A stretch of DNA of 64,000 nucleotides from contig JACSVZ010000007.1 in NCBI GenBank assembly GCA_014706295.1, positions 32,971,875-33,035,874 on the forward strand, given 5' to 3'. Under the pieces are notes generated by a model. The model did no database searches. It saw only the letters and a program-made list of their open reading frames with translations, and was not told the origin of the DNA. The stretch comes from Lycocorax pyrrhopterus obiensis (lineage: Eukaryota > Chordata > Aves > Passeriformes > Paradisaeidae). Positions 35,701 through 44,120 of this stretch are shown here, piece after piece. Every line of letters begins with the position of its first letter. Positions within the stretch are counted from its first letter, which is position 1. A program made the translations under genes and the position numbers.

Positions 35701-38700
35701 ACAGAAAACAAGAAAGAATTTGGCTTTTGCTCAACCCATGTAACATGAGTCACCAATGAACGTAAACATACACAATTTACCAAGATGGGGAAGTAGTGCC
35801 AGGAGCACTTCAGTAGTGAGCCTTAATGACTGTCTAGCAAGAACAAAAGGCTCTACTCTTAAAAGCCACCAACAACCACTTCAAGCAGCAAGGAAAAAGT
35901 GATGGCACTGTACCTGATGCTGGTGTTGAGCTGCTGTTAAAAATGCTACTTGGTAAAAACTCAAAGGCAAAACTATGCTTAAAAGATCGTCTCTTCTTGC
36001 TGGACAAGCCCTGAGAGCAATCAGTTGGAAGTTTACGCTTGGTACTTGGAGTAAGAACCACCGGAGTCACTGATGAAAGGACTGAAATTAAGAAAACCAA
36101 ATTTGCAGTAACAGCTTAAAAGGTAGAGAGTTTACTAAAGTAAACAGTTGTTTTGGTGGGTTTTTTTTCACTCTGAAAGAAACTTGTTGCAAAAGCTTAG
36201 CCAAAGTGCATGCATTTCGAACAGGCAAAGCAATCAGTATAGCTTAGGGTTTGGTTTTTTATTTTGTTGGGTTTTTTGCAGGTTTAGAGTACCAGAAAGG
36301 AAAATCCAAACCCACACATTAATAAAACAATACAGGTATTAGGAGGAAGTATAGTCATCTTCCCTAAGTTTTAGAAACAGTAAGCGTGAAAGAATTTTAG
36401 TCCTCACAGATTCATTCCCAAGATGAAAAAAAGCTGCACTACTGCACTGAAGCCTTAACTAAAAAGCAGAAGTTTGGCTGTGCAATCCCCACAGAGCTAA
36501 ACTACACAGCCCACTACTGCAGTGATTGTAGCTGCTCCAAGAATCACAGTAAATGCAGTATCCTCAATAAATATGTATCTATATTCCATTTTAAACAATT
36601 TAAATTTAATCACTTATCTTCAACTAAGTTCTAATGCTTCAGTTTAAAAAAAATGGTTGAATATAGTTAACAAATCCAGAGGATACTGCATGGACTTTAC
36701 TCGGTACAAATATACCAATACCTACCGCTTCTGTCTTGTTGAGGTGTAGTGGAGGGTGTTCTGTTAGATTTAAATTTATTCAATGCTCCACTAACAATAT
36801 CTGAAATGCAAGACACACCAAGCAATCAAATTTAAATGCAAAGCTTGTCTTGCTCTGTTTTCAACTCAAGTTTAACATATATTTTTTTCAGGGAGAAACA
36901 AAACAAATCAGTTTAAATAGGTTTTATGTACAGAAAATCATAGCCCAGATCTTCCCACCAACATAGTTTTTATTGCTTTCACAATAGCTGAAAAATCTAT
37001 TTTCCTTAATATAAAAATTATTTAAAGAAACCAAACAAAAAACTCAACAAACAAACAAGCCCCCACAAAAAACCCAAAAAACAAACCCAAAACAACAACA
37101 AAAAACCACTCCACACAGACAACAGAAGTTTCTTGTAGGAAGTCTACTGGTCATTATAAAATCATATGCCTTCTGATTTCTTGTTGGCAAACCTAGAAGG
37201 TACCCATTGAGATCTTGCTCACAAAGTCTGAGACCCTCACTTTAATGGACAGAAAACTTGAAGCTGTAAAGCTTTCAGAGCTTTGAAGTTAGGTCCAAAC
37301 AGAAGTATGAGATTTTGGTCTTTGAAAGAAATAATGTAAAACTTTTCTGTGAACTATGTGCTTTTTGGGGGGGTTGATTTGGTTTTTCTAAAGGTAAAAT
37401 TAAACACAGCAGACTATATGCATGAAACTTTACTAGTTTTCCTGCTTTTCGAAGTACAAAATTAAAGTATTTTTACTAAGTGCTTTGCAACCTACAGTTT
37501 TATTTGCATGTGTTCGTAGAGAGGACTAGCAAAATACAAGGTGGTAGTACTTCTTTTATGGTATCTCGTGGATATCACATAGTTTTTAAAGACATTCAAA
37601 AACAGATCAAGTATAGTAATCTACATCTGGAGAAAGACTAGAATCTGCCTACTATCAAAACCTGTTCTACAGCACTACCAAGTTCTAACTGTTTCTCCTC
37701 AAGATGTTGACTTTCATGTTTATCACTTTGCAACTCTGGGATGGTCTCTCTTCTTCAGAGCAGAGGAGTTCAATACACAAAAAAACCATGCCATGGCTAA
37801 ACATACAATCACACAGCTTTAATTTAAACTACTGTCAGGTTTAATACTCCATGTACATGAGCTAAATAAGTACCTATGTTTTTATACCAATACATAAAAG
37901 ACCCCTCTGCAGTGGATTTGAATCAAGTCAAGCATACAAGTTCCATAGTATTTCCTCTAAGACAGTGCAGAAATGAGATTATACCATTTGATTGTCCACA
38001 TCTGGCAAAAAACCCCAACTCAGCCCTGTTGAAAACCAAAAAAACCTCACCCCAAATCCCAGACCTATGACAACAGAGCACACAGTATCCAATAACATTC
38101 AATTTAGATTTACACTTCGAACCACAAATTAGCTACTCTAATTCAAAACACACCTGCCATTTGCATCCCTGCTTTCTCATTACCTGACTTATCAAAGTAC
38201 ATATTAAAGTATCATTTCAAAATCAGCAAAAAGAAAAAAACCAAAACAAACAAACCCCCCAAAAAAACCCTTTAGCCCTCCGCAATAGGATCTGAAGTTG
38301 ACTCAACAAAAAGCCAGAATATTAATTTGGCTACACAAATCCAAACAAAACCAAAATAGCTTCTTTAGTAGACAAGAGACCAGAAAACTGAGTAAATATA
38401 CAATAATGTGATTACTGAAGTCTTATATAGATTTTGCAGATCAAACCAATTTTGCAGACATCTGTTCTGCTTCTGGAAGAAGCAAGTGCTTAGGATCAGA
38501 CTACCTGAAGTCCCAATTCTATTTTTGGTTTTGAAAGTTTCACAAAGCGTACCTACCCCCAACACTTCGGTGCCTCCTCCTCTTACATTCACTGGGAGAT
38601 TCATTTTCACTGTCTTCATGGCCCCACAGTGAGGGCGTAGATTGAAAGACATCAACACCTAACATTGAAGGAATCTTTTCCAATATAAATTCTGGTACTT

Positions 38701-41700
38701 GCCCTGGAATAGTCGAGAAGTTGGGTTTTTTTGATTATTCTTAAAAGTTGAAAAGAAAAGCTGTAGACAGGTCAGTGCAACGAGACATGCTGATAAGCAT
38801 TTATCATCTTACCGATTTCTGCCGCATGGTCAATAAGTATTTCCACGACAGCGGCTTGCAAGCGAATTTTTTTTTCTGTACTAGCTGACATCTTTTCATT
38901 TTCATTTGAGTGCAAGAGGTTGGGAGCAAAAATCACTGCCAGATTACTGCTATCCATTCTGTTTTCACTGGATCTTAACAAGAAAAGGCTTTTTTAAACC
39001 AAATTATCACAACATAAGCAGTGGAGAAAGAAAAGACCAAATAAGACAAATGCAGTTAGAAAAATAAAAATGGATTAATTCACTGGAGCGCTTACATAAC
39101 AAGATTAATGTATAGATTTATGCATTCCAGGCCAGATAATTGCACAACTATGTTATCGAAATCAAGAAGTTACAGATCCCCTCAGTTTTAGGGAATGCAA
39201 GGTATGGTAATTCTGCTTTATAAAGCTTGAACAAAGTCAAGTCTCCAGTTAATTAAGGTTTCCTAAAGAAAACCTTGGATTTATGAAATAAAGGACCACA
39301 ACTGAATTTAGTGAATATCTGCAGATGTGAAAGTTTAAATTTGCAAACCACTCACAGAAAGGTACAGCACTTGCCTGGACAGAGAAGTGGTTAAGGGAAT
39401 TACAAGCATGCCCTTTAACTGACCTTAAGGACACAGTCCTCAGAAAGTTGAAAAAGTATCTCAAAGCTGCAATTGTTCTGTCAGCCATCAAACAGGACAG
39501 CAACACCGTCGCAGTTTTCTTCTCATTTCCAAGCTGCTGAGCTTTGAAAAGGCCTTCCTGCAGGTGAGGTGGAAGGATGGGTTCGGGCAGCTCTCTAAAG
39601 AACTGTTTGAGAAGCCCTGCAACATCACATGGCAGCGCAGCTGAGAGGCAGTTTTCACCTTGATCCAGTTTACTCTGAAATTTTTCATAAGAAACATGAG
39701 TTAAAGTCTTCAACATATTGTCAGATTTCTAAATTTAGGCAGTGATGCTCTAGCCCATGTCACAACAGTCACATCTTCCCCATTGTTAGTTTCAGCCTTG
39801 TCAGGATTTACCCAACTACATTATCTACAAGCAGGCACAGGCAATGTTGTCAGACCACATGTGTTAATTTACACATTTCCCATCTTCCCTCCACCAGGGG
39901 AGCATTGCTAAACAAATTTCCTCATAGCATCCAGTCTGCACAATTGCTAATGAGTTTGTTCAGTCCCAAACTATTCTCATCACCTGGAAGGCAAGATATT
40001 TAAAAGAAAAAAAAGGGAAGCATGTCAGTTTCTGGACTAGATCTCCTATCGTTTGTAAAGGAGGCAATGTTACCAATCTACTTCCAGTATTAAAACTTGA
40101 ATACGACTGAAAAGAGGCCAAAAATTAAAACATGCTCAAGTGAAATGCAGCTTATTAAGAAAAAAAAGAACAGCTTTAGAGAATACCTTCAAAGCTTTTA
40201 AGCGAACAAGAGATCCAGACTTTCTGAAGAGTCCCTCAGTATGAACATGTTCTTCCAAATACTCACAAGTATCAACGAGAAAGCTGAGAAAAGGAACATA
40301 CTTCTGATGCTCAGAATAAAGCTTGTTTTTTCCCAGAAAAACTATTTCACCATTTTTTGTAAAACTTAATACACAGAATAATTTCCCCCAATAACAAGAA
40401 TATAAAGAAATACAACTGAATGAGAGCTGTGGCTCTGAATTCCCCATCTAATTTCTGCATCCCTCCTTTCCCAGCTGGAACTATTCTTATATCCCCCCAG
40501 AAGCTCTAGCAGGCATGGAACAAATATTACATTCCTTCTTCTGACAAGGGTTCAATACTATAAAGAGAGCAAAGTAAGCATAAAATCGAAATATACATTG
40601 TTAATTTACCTTGGAATATAACCATATTCTGGCACAAGTGATTGTGGCAACGCATGAAAAGATATTCCAAAGATTTTACCCTAGAATACAAAATTCAAAT
40701 AACGTCATTTGAAAGTTGATATAATTATCAACTACATACCACAAAAAAGCACACATTCAACAAGTAGACATAAAGGTAGTTAAGACAAAAAACAAAGTCT
40801 TTCAGATAAGAGATATTGTCTGGAAAAGCACTGTGATCTCTAGAGATCTAAAACTATGCTGATTCTAGTTACAGGTAACACCCTAGACGATTGTGAAAGA
40901 GTAGAAAGGTTTTCTGCAGTATGTTTTACACTTCTTATTTTACAAGAAGTTAGTTTTCTTATAGGACTCCCAAATCAATAAGGATATTAACCAGATTGTT
41001 TTGGAATCTCACCTCAGCTTTTCAAATTGACTAAATCCTATTCTTCTTAAAAATCAACACAAGACAATTGACATAACTTTTTTTTTTTAAAATATCTTCA
41101 TCTCAGACTCAAGATTGCTCTTTTGGGAAGGATTAAACTCAACAGAACAATCCAGAAAACTGTTCTGAACCTCATATTTAGCATTTGTACTTAAAAAACT
41201 GTTATTTCTACTGCCTAACAGTAAGACATTAAAGCATATTACATATTAGAAAATAAGCAAATCTCATCAGTCGTTACTGATGTTCACCTACAGAATTTTT
41301 TAAAATGTTTATCTGAGGTTGCTGCACAGTTCTGTCAGTTATAAAAGCCCACATTCCTGTGTAACACCTTGTACTTTTATTTTTTGTTTAATTCATATTT
41401 ACAGAACATGCAAGCCAGTCCCTCTCCCAACCATTAAAGGACTGGGATCATGCCCAACTTGTTCTTAGAGATGAATGCAAACTCTTAGTCATTCATAGCT
41501 GAAATTCAACGTGCTGTCCATGTTAGGAAAACAGTTAATCAGTAACTAACCCATTAGACCACAATCTAATCTGTCCTACAAAAAGCAAACATTACACAGT
41601 CAGGAAAGAGAAACAACACATCTGTCATTGTGTTCCAGGTTGCTACTAAAACTACAAAAAGAAAATTAACGCCAAGAGGAAATGTTTTTTCTGTATGTAC

Positions 41701-43230
41701 AAGATTACATACTGGAAAATTCCAGCGGTTTGGAAATTCAACATTTAAAATTCCTAACTGATATGCTCACCTCACTAGGTTTTGTTTGAAGTATCAGAAG
41801 TTGTGATTTAATTTCTTATTAATAAATAATAAAGCTAGTAATATTTCTGCTGCTCCCTCACAGCAGAAATAAGACATCCCTTGGCAAAACAAATGTTATT
41901 CTGTAGCTTTTCCTACCTTGCTCAGTATTTAAGTACACATTTTCTTCCTCGCATACACTTTAAGCACTACAGACAGCAACGTAAGTATCTTTTATGAAGA
42001 CATACATATATTGTTCACAGTTCTTATTATTTTCCCTTCAAATGGAAAAAGAAGGAAAAGTCTAGAACTATATGCTTGATATTGACAAGGGGAAGAAAAC
42101 TAATTCTAACTTTACTCTTGCTTTCTCCCTTTCCAAACAACCCAACTCAAGCACATGTTTTCCCAACATCTTTGGCTTATATTGACCAAGGATTACTGCA
42201 GCATTGTGTAATATCTTCTCAGCCTTGCAGAAAGCTCAGTCTGAGGAAGTTCAGTTGCACAGAGATCTCGTTTAGAACTTGACAGTGGTCCACACTTCCT
42301 AAATTAAGAGTCTACCAGAAGATCAGTGCTCTGGAATGGACTTCAGTGCTGGCATCCACTACAATACTTCAGTTTTAAATAAGAGTCCTGATACAGAAAA
42401 CACTTTTTTCCTTCATCAAACTCAAAACAGGTATTTAAGGTAATGGGACAGATTTCATTCCTGGACCACCGGCAAATCAAGGCCAGAGCTGTCTTTGCCA
42501 AAATACTTAGTCATGCCTTATACTAAGAAACCGTCCATATGAAGCCCTTCAAACAAAACAAAAATCTAAGAAAACAAGTAAAAGACACAGAGCTTTTAGA
42601 AACAACACCGTAGCTATATTCCAAGAAATAATACAATTACTAAGATTGGAATTCCGTAGTGAGTGACATCAGTCACGGTGAAGCATAAAAAGCTGTTGCA
42701 CGGATCAGAGCGAGCGGGCGTGTTTCAGTGGCCAGCAAGCCCACGGACAAAAGAGGAACACATCCCGTTCGCCATCTGGCCCGCCCGGCAACAGGCGAGT
42801 CCCAGACTGCCGGGGGCGGGGCATCCAGCGCCACCGAGCCATTACCTCCCCGAATCACAACACGGCTGTATGACGGCCCCATGGAACACTTGCACGCTGA
42901 GGGAAAGGGGAAAAAAACTGTTTTCCCCACTGCAGGAGGCGATGCCCTGTTAGGGGCCGGCAGGAGCCGCTGCAATACGGGAACGGCACTGCTGCCGGAA
43001 CCGGCGCTCCCGGCGACAGGACCAGCCCCTGGACCCGTGTAAGCTTTGGCTCTGCCCTGCCCGGGAAGCCGGAGCCCTCCGAGCTACCCCGCCTCGCTCA
43101 CCTCCGCCGCCGCCGCTCCTGGCGCCTTGGCCACCGCCAAGCAGCTCCCGCTCTTCACCTTGATCCCGTACGAAGCCCGGAGCTCCTCCAGCACAGCCAG
43201 CCGCACCAGCCTCCGCCTCTGCTCCGCCAT
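31188..43230 (-). CDS. ARHGAP11A: ARHGAP11A Rho GTPase-activating protein, complete coding region in 12 exons
   Basis: Twelve exons total 3081 bases: 43230-43102, 40680-40610, 40283-40187, 39674-39424, 38973-38813, 38703-38557, 36800-36726, 36081-35914, 34698-34563, 34246-34138, 33331-33184 and 32776-31188. They join in frame at GT-AG sites to give 1026 residues (human about 1023). Known role: a RhoA-directed GAP that peaks in mitosis, acts at cytokinesis and cell migration, and has been reported to bind p53. The RhoGAP domain spans about 44-240: [12 protein letters not shown], arginine finger R87 in [24 protein letters not shown], and the [11 protein letters not shown] helix with Asn201. The rest is Ser- and Lys-rich and probably disordered, with conserved islands [33 protein letters not shown] and [16 protein letters not shown], ending KPVDL. 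The start sits in a CpG-rich region. Identification is near certain. Confidence 0.97.
32777..33183 (-). other. ARHGAP11A: ARHGAP11A intron 11
   Basis: A 407-base AT-rich intron with no other feature seen. Confidence 0.8.
33184..33331 (-). CDS. ARHGAP11A: ARHGAP11A exon 11 (residues 449-498)
   Basis: It reads [20 protein letters not shown] through [14 protein letters not shown]. The GRRLASQQ and LFSPxVxEKxPKK patterns match human. The acceptor is TTCAAG and the donor GTAATT. Confidence 0.92.
33596..33960 (-). mobile_element. Diverged LTR-related fragment in ARHGAP11A intron 10
   Basis: Three blocks run in the same order and orientation as in the LTR at 52297-53435: GGTGGGTTGATCCCAACAAG, then CCCCAACACGATGAGGAAGA followed by GAATTGGAAAGG, then TTACATGGCATGGAATTGG followed by CCTTGGCCAATTCAGGTCA. 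The copy is much more decayed and its ends are uncertain. The family link comes from pattern memory, not alignment. Confidence 0.5.
33713..33734. repeat. (AC)11 microsatellite
   Basis: An uninterrupted run of 11 AC units inside intron 10 of ARHGAP11A, likely length-polymorphic. On the other strand it creates Val/Cys-rich spurious reading frames. Confidence 0.95.
34138..34246 (-). CDS. ARHGAP11A: ARHGAP11A exon 10 (residues 412-448)
   Basis: It reads [20 protein letters not shown] then [16 protein letters not shown], a strongly conserved basic island. The acceptor is CTTCCAG and the donor GTAAGT. Confidence 0.95.
34563..34698 (-). CDS. ARHGAP11A: ARHGAP11A exon 9 (residues 367-412)
   Basis: It reads [20 protein letters not shown] through [12 protein letters not shown]. 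Less conserved than its neighbours, but the RRSKR-(I/L)-A block matches human. The acceptor is CCTGTAG and the donor GTAATT. Confidence 0.92.
34699..35913 (-). other. ARHGAP11A: ARHGAP11A intron 8
   Basis: A 1.2 kb AT-rich intron. No repeat or alternative exon was recognised. Intron 9 (34247-34562, 316 bases) is similarly featureless. Confidence 0.75.
35914..36081 (-). CDS. ARHGAP11A: ARHGAP11A exon 8 (residues 311-367)
   Basis: It contains [33 protein letters not shown] and FNSSSTPAS. The basic KKRR cluster may act in nuclear targeting, which is inference. The acceptor is AATTTCAG and the donor GTACAG. Confidence 0.95.
36082..36725 (-). other. ARHGAP11A: ARHGAP11A intron 7
   Basis: A 644-base intron with two T/G-rich low-complexity patches (36150-36170 and 36248-36282). 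No other feature seen. Confidence 0.75.
36726..36800 (-). CDS. ARHGAP11A: ARHGAP11A exon 7 (residues 286-311)
   Basis: It reads (D)[20 protein letters not shown] then QDRS, matching the human [17 protein letters not shown] block. The acceptor is ATTTCAG and the donor GTAGGT. Confidence 0.94.
37028..37113. repeat. A/C-rich low-complexity tract
   Basis: About 85 bases made almost only of A and C on the plus strand (units such as CAAAA, ACAAAC, CCCAAAA). The sense pre-mRNA would read as a G/U-rich tract. Confidence 0.85.
38228..38272. repeat. A/C-rich low-complexity tract
   Basis: A second, shorter A/C-dominated run of the same kind in the same intron, including AAACAAACCCCCCAAAAAAA. Confidence 0.8.
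38557..38703 (-). CDS. ARHGAP11A: ARHGAP11A exon 6 (residues 237-286)
   Basis: It reads [17 protein letters not shown] through [11 protein letters not shown], leaving the GAP domain and entering the basic linker. The intron between exons 5 and 6 is only 109 bases. The donor is GTAGGT. Confidence 0.95.
38813..38973 (-). CDS. ARHGAP11A: ARHGAP11A exon 5 (residues 183-237)
   Basis: Contains [20 protein letters not shown], the conserved helix with the G-protein-contacting Asn201, then [17 protein letters not shown]. The acceptor is TGTTAAG and the donor GTAAGA. Confidence 0.96.
39424..39674 (-). CDS. ARHGAP11A: ARHGAP11A exon 4 (residues 100-183)
   Basis: Contains [20 protein letters not shown], the GTPase-contacting block typical of RhoGAP domains, and ends in [13 protein letters not shown]. 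The acceptor is ATTTCAG and the donor GTCAGT, splitting Arg183. Confidence 0.96.
40187..40283 (-). CDS. ARHGAP11A: ARHGAP11A exon 3 (residues 67-99, arginine finger)
   Basis: It reads [20 protein letters not shown], then [12 protein letters not shown]. The catalytic arginine finger is R87 in GLFRKSGS. The acceptor is TTCTCAG and the donor GTATTC. Confidence 0.96.
40610..40680 (-). CDS. ARHGAP11A: ARHGAP11A exon 2 (residues 44-67)
   Basis: It reads [20 protein letters not shown], then YIP, the N-terminal edge of the RhoGAP domain. The acceptor is TTCTAG and the donor GTAAAT, leaving phase 2 (Ser67 split). Confidence 0.93.
40681..43101 (-). other. ARHGAP11A: ARHGAP11A intron 1
   Basis: The longest ARHGAP11A intron (2.4 kb). 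It is AT-rich up to about 42650, then rises in GC and CpG toward exon 1 (42690-43100), where promoter-proximal elements may lie. No coding exon seen. Confidence 0.75.
43102..43230 (-). CDS. ARHGAP11A: ARHGAP11A exon 1 (residues 1-43)
   Basis: It begins ATGGCGGAGCAGAGG and reads [20 protein letters not shown], then [10 protein letters not shown]. From memory the human start ([20 protein letters not shown]) matches from the RLVRLA block on. The donor is GTGAGC after 43102, phase 0. The C-terminal part (KAPGAAAAE) is alanine-rich and not conserved. Confidence 0.92.
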
Positions 43231-43320
43231 CCCTGCGGCCCCCACCCTCTTTCCCCAAGCCCAGCCCGGCCCCGCCGCCCCTCAGACCCCGCTGGGCGCC
43301 ATCGCGGCCCCGCTCACCGC

Positions 43321-43382
43321 CCGGCTCAAACCTAGCGCGCGGCCCCGCCCGCGCCTCTGATTGGGCCGTTTGCCGTTCGAAA
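43321..43382 (-). promoter_or_regulatory. ARHGAP11A: Candidate cell-cycle promoter elements of ARHGAP11A (CCAAT, CHR-like)
   Basis: Read on the minus strand, the order is TTCGAA (43381-43376, a CHR-type hexamer), GGCCCAATCAG (CCAAT box at 43364-43360), GGGCGGGG (GC box), then GCGCGCTAGGTTTGAG (43340-43325), which resembles a CDE/CHR pair with a 4-base spacer. This suits a mitotically expressed gene controlled by NF-Y and DREAM/MuvB. The functional reading is inference. Confidence 0.45.
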
Positions 43383-43590
43383 TCAGGCCCCGGCCGCCCA
43401 ACGGCCGCGCGGGGCTGCCCCGCCGCGCCTGCCTCCGTGCGCCGCCTCTCAGCCTACCCCGGCCAAGGCCCCCGCGCGCCGCCGTCGGGCGGTCGCGCTG
43501 GCTGCCTAAGGGCCCGGAGCGGTGGAACCGTGGGAGCGCCCTCATCCCCCAGTCATCCCATCATCTCCATCGTCCCGCAGCCCATAGCCC

Positions 43591-44120
43591 CTCATCCTTG
43601 AGTGCTGTGTCCAATTCTGGGCCCCTCAGCCTAGGGAGGACGGTGAGATGCTTGAACGTGTCCAGAGGAGGGCAGCAAGGCTGGCGAGGGGCTTGGAACG
43701 CAAGCCCTATGAGGAACGGCTGAGGGAGCTGGGGTTGTGTAGCCTGGAGAAAAGGAGACTGAGGGGCGACCTTACCACTCCCGACAACTGCCTGAAAGGT
43801 GGTTGTGGTCAGTGAGGGGTCGGTCTCTTCTCCCAGGCAGCAACTGACAGAACAAGAGGACAAAGTCTTACGCTGTGCCAAGGGAAGTTTAGGTTAGACG
43901 TTAGAAGAAGATTCTTCACTGAAAGAGTGATTGCGCGCTGGAATCGTCTGCCCAGGGAGGTGGTGGAGTCACCGTCCCCCGACGTGTTTAAAAAAAGAGT
44001 GGACGTGGCACTCAGTGCCATGGTTTAGTTGATGAGGAGGTGTTAGGTCATAGGTTGGACTAGGTGATCTTAAAGGTCTTTTCCAACCTAGTTCATTTTG
44101 TGATTGTGTGATTCTGTGAT
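43591..44120 (+). mobile_element. CR1 LINE 3' portion upstream of ARHGAP11A
   Basis: Plus-strand CR1 sequence with recognisable blocks: GAGTGCTGTGTCCAATTCTG, GTCCAGAGGAGGGCAGCAAG, GGCTGAGGGAGCTGGGGTTG, TAGCCTGGAGAAAAGGAGAC and TCTTTTCCAACCTAGTTC. It ends in the CR1 3'-terminal short repeats ATTGTGTG ATTCTGTG ATCC. The central part (43770-43870) is rearranged or belongs to a distinct subfamily. It is 5'-truncated right at the edge of the ARHGAP11A CpG-rich promoter. Confidence 0.9.

Larger units (their letters stand above)
36801..38556 (-). other. ARHGAP11A: ARHGAP11A intron 6
   Basis: A 1.76 kb intron holding two A/C-only low-complexity tracts (37028-37113 and 38228-38272). No exon-like or mobile element signal otherwise. 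Confidence 0.75.
38974..40609 (-). other. ARHGAP11A: ARHGAP11A introns 2-4 (non-coding parts)
   Basis: The introns at 40284-40609, 39675-40186 and 38974-39423 are 326, 512 and 450 bases long. They are AT-rich with no recognised repeat or RNA gene. Exons 3 and 4 lie between them. Confidence 0.75.
42690..43560. promoter_or_regulatory. ARHGAP11A: CpG-rich region covering the ARHGAP11A promoter and exon 1
   Basis: A dense run of CpG and GC-rich sequence centred on the start codon, sharply bounded by AT-rich DNA on the left and by a CR1 insertion on the right at about 43591. The many overlapping open frames on both strands are by-products of GC content. Confidence 0.8.

Noticed and set aside
42663..43723. 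Plus-strand frames across the ARHGAP11A CpG-rich region, possible divergent gene
   Set aside because: Low-complexity GC-driven translations overlapping a confirmed exon in antisense. No splice-supported continuation was found in the flanking sequence.
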